57,357 nucleotides of DNA from an uncultured Lachnospiraceae bacterium (GCA_947643615.1 CANRWO010000020.1:1-57357); one strand, 5' to 3'. Counted from the first letter of the stretch, positions 16,925-27,843 are shown. Notes: generated from the letters alone by a model not told the origin. Numbers and translations: made by a program.

Positions 16925-18808
16925 TTACAGCGTTGGCAGGACTCCGGGGCAGTTCCCCAATGCTTCCTGGATGCGGCCCACGATGCTGCCCGCGTCAATG
17001 CCGATCTCCTTTTTCAGGAGCTCCACATTGCCGTGCTCCACATAGGCATCCGGTATGCTGATTCCCAGGAACCGATTGCACAGTCCTGCCCGGTTCATAT
17101 AATCCAATACCTTTTCGCCATAGCCGCCGCTGGCCACATTCTCCTCCATGGTCACGATCAGCATATGGTCCTTACAGGCCTCTCTTATGGCTTCCTCATC
17201 CACAGGTTTGACAAAACGGGCATTGATCAGGCTCACAGCCCTGCCCTGGGCCTTCAGCGCGTCCCGCACGACCTCCCCTGTTTTCACCATGCTCCCCACG
17301 GCAAACAGGGCGATCTCCCACTCCCTGTAGATCCATTCCGCCTTCCCCAGCTCCACAGGCGCCCGATGCTCCTTCAATCCCGCATAAGCGGTACCCCGGG
17401 GATAACGCACCGCTATGGGGGCGTCAAGCTGCACCGCAAACTTCAACATATCCGACAGTTCCCACTTATTCTTAGGGGCACAGATATGCATATTGGGAAT
17501 ACCGGATAAATATGTAAAGTCAAAGATACCCTGATGGGTCTCCCCGTCGCTGCCTACCAACCCGGCCCTGTCAATGGCAAAGACCACCGGCAGGTTCTGG
17601 ATACACACATCATGCAATATCTGGTCGTAGGCCCTCTGTAAAAAGGAGGAATACACCGCCACAATAGGCTTCAAGCCTCCTGCTGCCAGGCCTGCCGCAA
17701 AGGTCACCGCATGCTCCTCCGCGATCCCTACGTCGAAGAATCTGCCCGGGTACATATTGCGGAACCGCTTCAGACCCGTTCCGTCAGGCATGGCCGCCGT
17801 GATCGCCACGATCCGCTGATCCCTCTGCCCCAGCTTGCACATGACAGTGGAAAAGATGTCCGTATAGTTTGCCGCCGTCCTGGGTTTGGAGGGGATCCCC
17901 GTGCCGATCTCAAAAGGTTCCGCACCGTGGAACCTTGCCGGATGGCGTTCCGCAGGAATATACCCCCTGCCCTTCTGGGTAATGACGTGGATGAGCACCG
18001 CCCGCTTTACACGTTTGGCTTCATTGATGACCCTCACCATACCTTCGATATCATGGCCGTCCACAGGCCCCAGGTAAGTGATCCCCATATCCTCAAAGAA
18101 CATGCCCGGGATCACCAGGTGTTTGAAGATGCTCTTGGCCCTGCGGATGCGGTTAATGGTGCTGTCCCCGCGTTTGGTGCCCAGAAGCGCATTGTAAATG
18201 CCCTCCTTCAGATCCAGATATCCGCTGGCGGTACGGATATTGTTTAAGTATTTCGATACGCCCCCCACATTCTCGGAAATGGACATATTATTATCGTTCA
18301 GGACAACAATGAAATTGCTTTCCAGCTTTGCCGCATTGTTCAACGCTTCATAAGCCATCCCGCCTGTCAGGGAACCGTCTCCGATGACGGACACAACAGT
18401 GCTTCTCTCCCCCTTAAGCTCCCTGGCCTTCACCAACCCCAGTCCCGCCGAAATCGAAGTCGAGCTGTGCCCCGTGTCAAACACGTCACAGTCGCTCTCC
18501 TTCCTCTTGGGGAAACCGCTGATCCCGTGGAACTGCCGCAGGGACCCAAACTCCTGGCGTCGTCCCGTGAGGATCTTATGGGTATAGGACTGATGCCCCA
18601 CATCCCATACGATCTTGTCCTCCGGCAGGTTCAGGGCCAGATGCAGCGCCATGGTCAGCTCCACCGCCCCAAGGTTGGAACCCAGGTGGCCTCCCGTCAC
18701 ACTGATCGTCCGAATCAGGAAATTCCGGATTTCCTGGGCAAGCTGCCCGTAGTCCTCCCTGGCAATATTTTTGATATCATTGGGTCTCTCAATGGTTTCC
18801 AACAGCAT
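16925..18808 (-). CDS. dxs: 1-deoxy-D-xylulose-5-phosphate synthase
   Basis: This TPP enzyme starts the MEP isoprenoid route by joining pyruvate and glyceraldehyde-3-phosphate. Seen are GGHLGSNLGAVELT, the TPP-binding GDGSLTGGMAYEALNN, and in the transketolase half DVGIAEEHAVTFAAGLA and DRAGLVGSDGETHQG. The start at 18808 is fixed by GAGAGG seven bases upstream and gives 627 residues, the normal size. A longer frame to 18916 has no support. It is adjacent to ispA, so two isoprenoid steps are grouped. Confidence 0.97.
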   Translation of the reverse strand: MLLETIERPNDIKNIAREDYGQLAQEIRNFLIRTISVTGGHLGSNLGAVELTMALHLALNLPEDKIVWDVGHQSYTHKILTGRRQEFGSLRQFHGISGFPKRKESDCDVFDTGHSSTSISAGLGLVKARELKGERSTVVSVIGDGSLTGGMAYEALNNAAKLESNFIVVLNDNNMSISENVGGVSKYLNNIRTASGYLDLKEGIYNALLGTKRGDSTINRIRRAKSIFKHLVIPGMFFEDMGITYLGPVDGHDIEGMVRVINEAKRVKRAVLIHVITQKGRGYIPAERHPARFHGAEPFEIGTGIPSKPRTAANYTDIFSTVMCKLGQRDQRIVAITAAMPDGTGLKRFRNMYPGRFFDVGIAEEHAVTFAAGLAAGGLKPIVAVYSSFLQRAYDQILHDVCIQNLPVVFAIDRAGLVGSDGETHQGIFDFTYLSGIPNMHICAPKNKWELSDMLKFAVQLDAPIAVRYPRGTAYAGLKEHRAPVELGKAEWIYREWEIALFAVGSMVKTGEVVRDALKAQGRAVSLINARFVKPVDEEAIREACKDHMLIVTMEENVASGGYGEKVLDYMNRAGLCNRFLGISIPDAYVEHGNVELLKKEIGIDAGSIVGRIQEALGNCPGVLPTL

Positions 18809-18941
18809 ATTCTTACCTCTCACCCGTTTAACCGGGCATTCATCCCCTACCCAAAAGGCCTGTCCCCGGCCGGGCCCGCACTGCAGGCAGCGGCTGGTTT
18901 CCCCGGGTAAGCACACGGCGGCCTGGGGCTCGCCTCCCCGG

Positions 18942-19901
18942 CTATTTCTGACGGTGTACCAGGGACAACAGCAAATCCTTCAGGAAGTCGTTCTTACCCT
19001 CCAGGGCATCTAATATTTCCACCGCTTCTTTGGTCAGTCTCTCCACGTCCGCCCGGGATTGCTCCAACCCGTTGGCCGTCACATAAGTCTGCTTGTTGTT
19101 CTGGGCATCGCTGCCCACAGGTTTTCCAAGCTCCCGGCTGTCTCCGGCTACGTCCAGGATATCGTCCTGGATCTGGAAGGCGACGCCGATGTCGTAAGCG
19201 CATCGCTTGATCTGTCCCAGCCGTTCTTCCTCCGTCACCCCGGCAATCACCGCACCGATCATCATGGCAGCCTGTATCAGCGCCGCCGTTTTGTGGCCGT
19301 GGATGAACAGAAGCTGCTCCTTCTCCAGGTCCCCTTCCTGCCCTTCCGCTTCGATGTCGGCCGTCTGCCCGCCGATCATCCCGTAGATACCTGCCTTGTT
19401 TGCCAATATCCCCATGGCTTTCGTGACCCTCTGCATATTGTATTCCGGGCAGGGCGCCGTTGTGAGATATTCCCGGTCCCCGCCGCCGCAGAATTCCAGC
19501 GCCTGCAATGCCGTCTCAAAAGCATAATTCAGCAGTCCGTCCCCTGCCAGGATTCCCATGGCCTCGCCGTAGGCGCTCCATGTCGTCTTCTTACCCCTGC
19601 GGTACTGGTCATTGTCCATAGCCGGCAAGTCGTCATGGACCAGCGAATAGGTATGGATCATCTCAATGGCTGCCATAAACGGCTCCAGAAGAGGAAGGTC
19701 CTCCTCCCGGCCGCCGCAGAAGTGGAAGGTCTCTTCCATCAGCAGTGGGCGCAGCCTCTTTCCGCCCACGGTAATACTGTAGTTCATGGCCTGGATCACG
19801 GTCTTCTGGTATCCCTCTTCCTGGGGGAGAAAGCTCCTGATGATTCTCTCTGCCATTTTGGTCTTTTCCTGCAGAATCACATTAAACTCATGTGTCTCCA
19901 T
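18942..19901 (-). CDS. ispA: Polyprenyl synthetase (farnesyl/geranyl diphosphate synthase)
   Basis: It condenses isopentenyl diphosphate with allylic diphosphates. The first Asp-rich motif reads HDDLPAMDND and the second QIQDDILDVAGD; GGKRLRP near the N-terminus binds diphosphate. The start at 19901 has GGAGG nine bases upstream and overlaps the end of xseB by 14 bases. The chain length of the product is presumed C15 from family placement. Confidence 0.94.
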   Translation of the reverse strand: METHEFNVILQEKTKMAERIIRSFLPQEEGYQKTVIQAMNYSITVGGKRLRPLLMEETFHFCGGREEDLPLLEPFMAAIEMIHTYSLVHDDLPAMDNDQYRRGKKTTWSAYGEAMGILAGDGLLNYAFETALQALEFCGGGDREYLTTAPCPEYNMQRVTKAMGILANKAGIYGMIGGQTADIEAEGQEGDLEKEQLLFIHGHKTAALIQAAMMIGAVIAGVTEEERLGQIKRCAYDIGVAFQIQDDILDVAGDSRELGKPVGSDAQNNKQTYVTANGLEQSRADVERLTKEAVEILDALEGKNDFLKDLLLSLVHRQK

Positions 19902-20118
19902 TGTCAAATTCCTCCAATTGCCCGTTCTCATTTAACTTCAACACCTGTTTTTCCACACGGTCTATCTGGTCATTGCACTGTTTTAAGATAGCCATCCCTT
20001 CGCTGTATGCCCGAAAGGCTTCCTCCAGGGGGATGTCCTCCCGCTCCAGCAATTCCATGGTGCTCTCCAGCCTGTTAAAATTTTCCTCCAGGCTGTATGT
20101 TTCCTGCCTTTTTCCCAT
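19888..20118 (-). CDS. xseB: Exodeoxyribonuclease VII small subunit
   Basis: The 76-residue helical small subunit contains the family pattern YSLEENFNRLESTMELLERE ... LEEAFRAYSEGM. It assembles with XseA to degrade single-stranded DNA. The start at 20118 overlaps the xseA stop (TGATG) and has AGGAG eight bases upstream, so translation is coupled. A longer frame from 20160 is unlikely. Confidence 0.93.
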   Translation of the reverse strand: MGKRQETYSLEENFNRLESTMELLEREDIPLEEAFRAYSEGMAILKQCNDQIDRVEKQVLKLNENGQLEEFDNGDT

Positions 20119-21368
20119 CACATACTCTCCTGCCGGTTTCCCTGTCCTTCGGGAAGCCATTCCGTATATTTTGTATCCGTAACCGTAGCGCCAATCTGCC
20201 CGTCCCTCACCTGTATCACCACCGGGGCCCCCACGGGGGCCTGTGATACGGAGCGGATGTTTTTCCCCTTCCCGTCTGTCACATAGGCGTAACCGCTGGT
20301 AAGCTTTTCCAGAGGCGAAAGGCCTTTCAGCCTCTCCGCATAAACCAGGAACCTGCCCTTTCTGTTCTCCAGGATACGCCTCATCCGTCCCTGGAGCCTC
20401 TCCTCCGCCTGCAGTGCCAGCATCCTCTGCTCCCGGATCCGGTTTGCCGGGTCAAACAGCTTCATCCTCAGCTCCGCCTGGCGGAGGCATACCCGCTTCG
20501 AATCCAGGATGCGGCCCATCAGCCTGTCCAAGGCATCCTTAGCGGAGGCCAGCTCCCTGAAGATATCCCGGATATCCGCCACCGCCAGTTCCGCGGCAGC
20601 GGAAGGCGTGGGCGCCCGCAGGTCGGACACGAAATCAATAATGGTGGTATCGGTCTCATGGCCTACCGCGGAAATAATCGGAACGGAACAGTCAAACACC
20701 GCCTGGGCCACCTCCCGCTCGTTAAAGGCCCAGAGGTCTTCGATAGAGCCTCCTCCCCTGCCCACGATCATCACATCCACTCCCATCTGCTCCAGGGCGC
20801 GGATGCCGTTTATAATGCTGGGCGCCGCCGCCTCTCCCTGGACGATGGCCGGGCAGAGGATGATCTGCACATAAGGGTTTCGCCGGCGGGCAATCTGGAT
20901 GATATCCCGCACGGCGGCGCCGGTATCCGCAGTGACCACTCCCAGGGTCTTAATGTACTTTGGGATCGGCTGCTTATATTCCGGCGAAAACATGCCCAAT
21001 TCCTCCAGCTCCCGCTTCAGCTGCTCATATCTCTCATAAAGCTGCCCGTTGCCGTCCAAAAGGATCTGCCTGGCATAAAGCTGGTACTTACCGTCACGCT
21101 CATATACGTCCACCGTACCGCCCACAATGATCTGCTGGCCATCTGCCAAACGAAAAGAAAGACCCGACCGGTTCCCTGCGAACATAACGCAGCTGATGGT
21201 CCCCCTGGGGTCCTTTAACGAAAAATAAATATGTCCCGACGTATGGTATTTGCAGTTGCTGACTTCCCCTTTTACAAAAAGCTTCTGCAACAGGTAATCC
21301 TGTGTGAACATATTCTTAATATATGAATTCAGTTGTCCTACCGTATATACGCTCCGAATGTTAATCAC
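20118..21368 (-). CDS. xseA: Exodeoxyribonuclease VII large subunit
   Basis: The N-terminal OB fold (YTVGQLNSYIKNMF...LFVKGEVSNCKYHTSGHIYFSLKD) is followed by the catalytic domain (GVVTADTGAAVRDI, VGRGGGSIEDLWAFNE, SAVGHETDTTIIDFVSDLRAPTPSAAAEL). It degrades single-stranded DNA together with XseB. The start is a GTG at 21368 that overlaps the nusB stop. At 416 residues the C-terminal part is slightly short but complete. Confidence 0.96.
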   Translation of the reverse strand: MINIRSVYTVGQLNSYIKNMFTQDYLLQKLFVKGEVSNCKYHTSGHIYFSLKDPRGTISCVMFAGNRSGLSFRLADGQQIIVGGTVDVYERDGKYQLYARQILLDGNGQLYERYEQLKRELEELGMFSPEYKQPIPKYIKTLGVVTADTGAAVRDIIQIARRRNPYVQIILCPAIVQGEAAAPSIINGIRALEQMGVDVMIVGRGGGSIEDLWAFNEREVAQAVFDCSVPIISAVGHETDTTIIDFVSDLRAPTPSAAAELAVADIRDIFRELASAKDALDRLMGRILDSKRVCLRQAELRMKLFDPANRIREQRMLALQAEERLQGRMRRILENRKGRFLVYAERLKGLSPLEKLTSGYAYVTDGKGKNIRSVSQAPVGAPVVIQVRDGQIGATVTDTKYTEWLPEGQGNRQESM

Positions 21369-21771
21369 CCAGCTTCACTATTTTTGCGAGGATCGCATTG
21401 ACAAAACCGCCGGAATTCTCCTGGCCGTATTTCTTCGCGATCTCCACTGCCTCGTCAATTGCCACGCCGGCAGGGATGTCGTCGTCAAACAGTATCTCAT
21501 AGACAGCCAGCCTGAGGACGGTAAGCTCTACCTTCCCCATACGGGTGGTATCCCACCCTTCCGTATTGCCGTCAATGATCCTGTCGATCTCCTCCAGCTT
21601 CCCGCGCACGGCTTTTTCCCTTGCTTCAATATAGTCGGCGTCCTTCTCCCTGACTACTGCCTCATTGCCTTCCAGAAACAGTTTCGCCTGCCGGGGCATA
21701 TCCTCGGAATCGTGGAATTCCACACGGAATAGAAGCATAAAAACCTGTTCTCTCTGCTCATGTCGTCCCAT
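21361..21771 (-). CDS. nusB: Transcription antitermination factor NusB
   Basis: An all-helical 136-residue protein of the NusB family, which joins NusE at boxA RNA for rRNA antitermination. The opening HEQREQVFMLLFRVEF and the late DIPAGVAIDEAVEIAKKYGQENSGGFVNAIL are diagnostic. It overlaps xseA by eight bases and follows the Asp23-family gene. Confidence 0.95.
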   Translation of the reverse strand: MGRHEQREQVFMLLFRVEFHDSEDMPRQAKLFLEGNEAVVREKDADYIEAREKAVRGKLEEIDRIIDGNTEGWDTTRMGKVELTVLRLAVYEILFDDDIPAGVAIDEAVEIAKKYGQENSGGFVNAILAKIVKLGD

Positions 21772-21804
21772 TGGTTTATTTATCCTTTAGCTATTTTGCT
21801 TTCT

Positions 21805-22182
21805 TTATCTTACTTTTACGCCTGCAATGCGGATATTGACATCCGTACAGGTGAGGCCGGTCATGTTCTCAATAGCCGCCTTTACCTTGTTCTGGACCCT
21901 CTGGCAGGTAGCGGGGATATTATAACCATACTCCATGGTCAATGCAAGGTCTACGGTCACATTTCCGTTCAGCACATTTACCCGGACGCCCTTTGTCAGC
22001 TTTTTCATGCCCACCTTGCTCATCAGCTCGTTGGTCACGTTCCCTGCCATGGCGCTCACGCCCTCCACCTCAGTGGTGGCCAGGGAAGCGATCATGGCTA
22101 CAACATCATCCGCGATCTGCACTACGCCGGTGTTTTCTTCCGCTTTTAACACAACCGAATTTTTATCTATTTCCTTTTCCAT
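21805..22182 (-). CDS. Asp23/Gls24 family envelope stress protein
   Basis: A small (125-residue) Asp23 domain protein with VVQIADDVVAMIASLATTEVEGV, GVRVNVLNGNVTVDL and the closing VNIRIAGVKVR. Members are abundant, membrane-associated or envelope-stress proteins; the exact role is unclear. The gene upstream of nusB is a conserved Clostridia arrangement. I choose the ATG at 22182; an upstream GTG at 22194 sits too close to the GGAAAGG ribosome site. Confidence 0.9.
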   Translation of the reverse strand: MEKEIDKNSVVLKAEENTGVVQIADDVVAMIASLATTEVEGVSAMAGNVTNELMSKVGMKKLTKGVRVNVLNGNVTVDLALTMEYGYNIPATCQRVQNKVKAAIENMTGLTCTDVNIRIAGVKVR

Positions 22183-22231
22183 ATATATCCACACCTTTCC
22201 TTTTCATTCCTAACTCAGTATAACATAATCC

Positions 22232-23500
22232 CTACTCATTTGTCACCCAAAAAGTCAGGGAAAGCTGTTTGTCGTTCTGGGCATATGCCACACTTTTCCC
22301 GCTGCCTTCCAAATAGCCGAATATCTCCTGCCCGTCCACCAGCGCAGAGAGGATTTCCCGGTAACACAGGTCGTCCGTACATTTCACGGTGACATCCGGC
22401 CTGCCCTGGTTTATGGCGTTCTCGAACAGCTTGCTCATCTGCTCCCTGTCGTACTCCAGGAACAAGGCTCCCTCCCGCACATAATAGTTGTTTTCGGTGG
22501 CAGTGCATACAGGCATAGGCAGCTGGTCGCTTAATGTGTGGGTGCGGAGCAGTTCCGCAGTGGTGACGCACAGGTAGTCATAATTGATCTCCGGCATGGC
22601 AAAGCCTGATATTTCCTCCCCGCCGCCGATCTGGTAGGAAGCGTCCCCCCATGTGGTGTCCACATAATAATAGCTGCCGTCCAGCTTCACCAGGTTCCAG
22701 GCGTGCACCTCCCCCGTGTCCACCGTGCCCAGCACCAGGCTGCATTCCACCCCCAGCCTGTTCAGCAGGTATTGTGTGGCCTTTGCATATCCCTGGCAGA
22801 CAGAGGTATGGTTCACAAACACGGAATAAATATTCTGGTTGTCCGGGGCATTGAGCTGATACTCCGTATTCCGGATCAGTGTCTCATATACATATTTCAC
22901 TTTATCATAATCGGAGGCATCCTCGTCCACCTTCCCCAGAATCTCTTCCGCCGCCGCTTCGATCTCGGCCCTGCGCTCCACCGCAGTGTCAAAGTCCATG
23001 GTATAGCTGCCGGAAAATTCGATGGACGTGACCTTGGGCCCCCGGGTATACCTGACATAGGAATACCCCTCCACATAAAAAAGCTCCGGATGGTCGTTCA
23101 GGACACACTGGAAGATCCTGTCAATGTCCGAATCGTCCAGGCCGCTTTCCAGGCACGCCTTGGATATCTTCCGCTCCGTCCCAAAGGTTCCCAGTATCTC
23201 CTCCATATCACGGTACCAAATCTGTTCCATATCCGTCAGGCTGTTGTAGGCATACAAGGAAGCATCTTCTGCCAGGAAGGAAAAAGGGGGGTCTTCCGTC
23301 CCCTCCGGGTCCGCTTCCCCGCTTCCGTCCTCCTGGCCGCCGGGCGGAAGTGTCCCTTTCCGTCCGGCGGCCCCGGAAGATTCCACCGTCGCTATCGCAT
23401 AATCCCTGGGGACTTCCCCCAGAATGTCCCCTTCCCCGCATCCCCACAACATCAGGCTCGCCAATAAGCCTGTGAGAAATAACCTGGCCTGTGTCTTCAT
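22232..23500 (-). CDS. Transglutaminase-like lipoprotein
   Basis: A lipoprotein signal (LASLMLWGC, Cys21) indicates membrane anchoring outside the cell. The C-terminal half holds a transglutaminase/protease-like core: SVCQGYAKATQYLLNRLG (Cys), VHAWNLVKLDG (His) and YYVDTTWGD (Asp). This is the complete catalytic triad. Such proteins may cleave or cross-link envelope proteins; the substrate is unknown. A paralogue lies at 32581-34143, so the organism keeps at least two. Confidence 0.85.
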   Translation of the reverse strand: MKTQARLFLTGLLASLMLWGCGEGDILGEVPRDYAIATVESSGAAGRKGTLPPGGQEDGSGEADPEGTEDPPFSFLAEDASLYAYNSLTDMEQIWYRDMEEILGTFGTERKISKACLESGLDDSDIDRIFQCVLNDHPELFYVEGYSYVRYTRGPKVTSIEFSGSYTMDFDTAVERRAEIEAAAEEILGKVDEDASDYDKVKYVYETLIRNTEYQLNAPDNQNIYSVFVNHTSVCQGYAKATQYLLNRLGVECSLVLGTVDTGEVHAWNLVKLDGSYYYVDTTWGDASYQIGGGEEISGFAMPEINYDYLCVTTAELLRTHTLSDQLPMPVCTATENNYYVREGALFLEYDREQMSKLFENAINQGRPDVTVKCTDDLCYREILSALVDGQEIFGYLEGSGKSVAYAQNDKQLSLTFWVTNE

Positions 23501-23611
23501 AAATCGGTTCCCTGTCTCCTGTTCTCCGTGATCCCTGCGGGAACCCGCCCGTCAGCGGACCGCTCCCGCCAAAGCCGGCGGGAGCGCCGTTTTCCCACTC
23601 ACACCATACTA

Positions 23612-25207
23612 TCAGTTACGGCTGAATTCCGTCAGCACCAGTCCCTTGTTTCGGTCCAGCGTCATCCCGACACTCCAGGCATTGACGAACAAAAGCAGGG
23701 GATTTCCCTTCATATCCTTGACCTTTTTCATATCCGAGGTGCCGGTGAGCTTTTCCAGGTCCACCTCGTCCTTATTCTCTATCCAGCGGATATGCTCATA
23801 GGGAAGGTTGTCCAGACGGATCTCCACATTGTATTCGTTTTCCAAACGATATTTCAGCACGTCAAACTGCAGCACACCCACGACGCCAACAATGATCTCC
23901 TCAAGTCCCGTATTGAACTCCTGGAAGATCTGGATGGCCCCCTCCTGGGCAATCTGCTGGATTCCCTTGACAAACTGTTTCCTCTTCATGGTATCTACCT
24001 GGCGTACCCTGGCGAAATGCTCCGGCGCAAAGGTAGGGATGCCCTCATACTGGAAATGCTCCTTGGGCATACAAAGAGTATCTCCTATGGAGAAAATACC
24101 GGGGTCAAACACGCCGATGATATCCCCCGCATATGCCTCGCTCAATATCTTCCTCTCGTCCGCCATGATCTGCTGGGGTTGGGAAAGGCGCATGACCCGG
24201 TTCCCCTGCACATGGCGTACTTCCATCTGGGCATCAAATTTCCCGGAACATATTCTCATAAAAGCAATCCTGTCCCTGTGGGCCTTGTTCATATTGGCCT
24301 GGATCTTAAATACAAAAGCGCTGAACTCATTCTCCCCGGGTTCAATCAACCCGGTATCCGCCTTTCTGGGCAGGGGCGTAGTGGCCATGTCCAGGAAATG
24401 CTTCAGGAAAATCTCCACGCCGAAATTGGTCAAGGCGGAGCCGAAGCATACAGGGGTCAGCTTTCCCGCCCGCACCAGTCCCAGGTCAAACTCAGCGCTG
24501 GCGCCGTCCAGTAGCTCTACCTCCTCCAGCAGCTTGTCCGCCGCCTGGCCGCCGATCAGCTCCCTCAGATGGTCCTCATCCTGGATGGGAATTTCCGTGG
24601 CGGTGCCTTCCTTCGTCCCCTTTTCCGTGTCGGAGTATGAGATGACGCACTTTTTCTCTCTGTCGTAGACCCCCTTAAACTCTTTGCCGGAGCCGATGGG
24701 CCAGTTTACAGGGCATGTGGCTATGCCCAGTTCCTTCTCGATCTCGTCCAGCAGGTCAAAGGTATCGTTTGCATCCCTGTCCAGCTTATTGATAAAGGTA
24801 AAAATAGGGATCCCTCTCATGCCGCAGACCTTAAAAAGCTTTCTGGTCTGGGCCTCCACGCCCTTGGATGCGTCGATGACCATGACCGCGGAGTCCGCCG
24901 CCATCAAGGTGCGGTAAGTGTCCTCGGAGAAGTCCTGATGCCCCGGCGTATCCAGGATATTGATGCAATAGCCGCCGTATTCGAACTGCAGGACGGAGGA
25001 AGTGACGGAAATACCTCTCTCCTTCTCAATCTCCATCCAGTCGGACACGGCATGCCTGGCCGTGGCCTTGCCCTTGACGCTTCCCGCCAGGTTGATGGCC
25101 CCTCCGTAGAGAAGGAACTTCTCGGTCAACGTGGTCTTGCCCGCATCAGGATGGGAAATAATGGCAAAGGTGCGGCGGCGGTTTATTTCTTCTGTATAGC
25201 TATTCAT
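23612..25207 (-). CDS. prfC: Peptide chain release factor 3
   Basis: This translational GTPase recycles RF1/RF2 after termination. The G1 motif is SHPDAGKTTLTEKFLL, G3 DTPGHQDFSEDTYRTL and G4 NKLDRDANDTFDLLDEIE. The RF3-specific domains follow, with GVVGVLQFDVLKYRLENEYN. At 531 residues it is full length. GGAGGATTG precedes the ATG. A GC-rich inverted repeat at 23566-23589 follows the stop but has no T-run on the minus strand. Confidence 0.96.
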   Translation of the reverse strand: MNSYTEEINRRRTFAIISHPDAGKTTLTEKFLLYGGAINLAGSVKGKATARHAVSDWMEIEKERGISVTSSVLQFEYGGYCINILDTPGHQDFSEDTYRTLMAADSAVMVIDASKGVEAQTRKLFKVCGMRGIPIFTFINKLDRDANDTFDLLDEIEKELGIATCPVNWPIGSGKEFKGVYDREKKCVISYSDTEKGTKEGTATEIPIQDEDHLRELIGGQAADKLLEEVELLDGASAEFDLGLVRAGKLTPVCFGSALTNFGVEIFLKHFLDMATTPLPRKADTGLIEPGENEFSAFVFKIQANMNKAHRDRIAFMRICSGKFDAQMEVRHVQGNRVMRLSQPQQIMADERKILSEAYAGDIIGVFDPGIFSIGDTLCMPKEHFQYEGIPTFAPEHFARVRQVDTMKRKQFVKGIQQIAQEGAIQIFQEFNTGLEEIIVGVVGVLQFDVLKYRLENEYNVEIRLDNLPYEHIRWIENKDEVDLEKLTGTSDMKKVKDMKGNPLLLFVNAWSVGMTLDRNKGLVLTEFSRN

Positions 25208-25266
25208 GAGTTACAATCCTCCATACTGGTCTGTGTATATGATCTGTCTTTTACCCACAGACGGTT

Positions 25267-26469
<1,203 letters not shown>

Positions 26470-26531
26470 GTAATTTACTATCCTTTCACGCCTCACACCT
26501 GTGCTTGTTAGAATCTCATAATCCCGGCAAA

Positions 26532-26697
26532 CTAGTACAGCATTGCGTTAATCTTGAAGTAAATCAGTGCTTGATGTTTGCGTCAGCGTAAGGCGGAGGA
26601 AGGAGGCGATGCGGTGGCATCGTTGACTGACGACAACGCGGCGATGGCGTGAACAGCGAGTGCTGATTACTCAAGAATTAATGCAACGATGTACTGG
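26532..26697. repeat. 166-bp nested palindromic element, copy 2
   Basis: It begins CTAGTACAGCATTGCGTTAA and ends with TTAATGCAACGATGTACTGG, imperfect inverted ends of about 38 bases. The core GGCGATGCGGTGGCATCGTT is shared with copy 1. It is nearly identical to the copy at 40779: apart from one internal base and the terminal CTGG/CTAG, I see no difference. It directly abuts copy 3, sharing the four bases CTGG at 26694-26697. Confidence 0.88.
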
Positions 26698-26859
26698 TGT
26701 ACTGACCGTATTACATTTCGCAAAATATCTTGCCTGAATTTCCATCTGCAGCGTTAGATTTCCTAGACGTAGCCACCACTACGCCGTCGGAAATCTGCCT
26801 TGCAGGCTGAAAATTCATTCTGCGCTATTTAGCTGAAAATAATCTGGTCAGCACACTAG
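26694..26859. repeat. 166-bp nested palindromic element, copy 3 (variant core)
   Basis: Ends CTGGTGTACTGACC and GGTCAGCACACTAG are inverted repeats, and the length is exactly 166 bases. The interior carries CATCTGCAGCGTTAGATTTCC and a GACGTAGCCACCACTACGCCGTC hairpin that recur in the element at 56784. It sits head to tail with copy 2 in the deoB-spoIIIAH gap. Nothing else is seen between 26860 and 26969 except AT-rich sequence. Confidence 0.82.
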
Positions 26860-26969
26860 TTGGCTTATGAGAAATGCTGTGCCAGCTTTGGCAGGCACTC
26901 AAATCCGGATTGTGAAATGCTCTTTTTCATATTAGTATATCATATTATTTATGTAAATTATACCAGAAA

Positions 26970-27785
26970 TTACTGAACCACTGTACTTATAATGATATTT
27001 TCCGCAGGGATCTCTGTCTTTCTTTTCACTATGTCTTCAATCTGCGCCCTCATAGCGTCATCCAGTTCCGCTGCATTGACCACTACGTCCACGGCATCCC
27101 CGTTAATGCTTACCACTACGTCCTTAAATCCTTTTGCCTCCAGCAGGATCTCCGCTGCCGCTTCTTTCTCCGCGATGGCAGTCATCTGTACCATGGTGTC
27201 CACCGCTTCCTGCTTCTGGGCATCCGTAAGTCCTTCGCTGCTGATGATCTCCAGAAGGGTTTCTTTATTCCGGGCCCTGGTCTGCTCTTTCAGAAGCTTT
27301 GCATCGGAAAGTATGGTCACTCCGTTGGTGGATGTAAACACGGCCTCCCCGGGAATCTCGTCCTCATCGGGAGTTGCTTCCGCCAGCTGGCCCTCTGCAG
27401 GGTTGGCCCCGGTTGCCTGAGTCTCCGCCAAGTCGCTCCCGGCCACCTGCCCCTGAGCGGATGTCTCCGTCCCAATGATATCCATGCCGTCCTCCAGATA
27501 GTCTTCCACGATAATGTCCACATCAGAGTCCAGGCTCTCAATCTCCGTCAGCTGATCCGTCAACAGATCCTCCTCCGACAGATCCAAAAGTCCCTCCGAC
27601 GTGTAATTCTCCGTAATGATGCCCCCGGAATCCACAGCGCTTGTGCCCCCGGCATTGGCCCCTCCCTCCGTGGAAAGATATTCCTCCTCCAGTCCTGTAC
27701 CCGCAAACTGCAGATAGCCGGCTATGGCTATCATAATGGCAAGTGCGGTAATCATAAGCTGATTTTTTTTGATTAGGTTTTTCAC
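26970..27785 (-). CDS. spoIIIAH: Stage III sporulation protein AH
   Basis: SpoIIIAH lies in the mother-cell side of the engulfment membrane, where it pairs with SpoIIQ to form the channel to the forespore. One N-terminal TM helix (LMITALAIMIAIAGYLQF) precedes a variable Asp/Glu/Thr-rich linker and the conserved C-terminal ring-forming domain (about 170-271; GFKDVVVSINGDAVDVVV). I place the start at a GTG (27785), which has AAGGAG six bases upstream. A longer ATG frame from 27836 would add 17 residues. It is the last gene of the operon. Confidence 0.94.
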   Translation of the reverse strand: MKNLIKKNQLMITALAIMIAIAGYLQFAGTGLEEEYLSTEGGANAGGTSAVDSGGIITENYTSEGLLDLSEEDLLTDQLTEIESLDSDVDIIVEDYLEDGMDIIGTETSAQGQVAGSDLAETQATGANPAEGQLAEATPDEDEIPGEAVFTSTNGVTILSDAKLLKEQTRARNKETLLEIISSEGLTDAQKQEAVDTMVQMTAIAEKEAAAEILLEAKGFKDVVVSINGDAVDVVVNAAELDDAMRAQIEDIVKRKTEIPAENIIISTVVQ

Positions 27786-27843
27786 ATCTTTCTCCTTCTT
27801 TGCGATTTCTACTTCATTGTATGAGCCTTTCCACAAATATATG

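Noticed and set aside
23566..23589. Terminator after prfC
   Set aside because: The stem is good but there is no T-run on the transcribed strand, so a terminator call is not supported.
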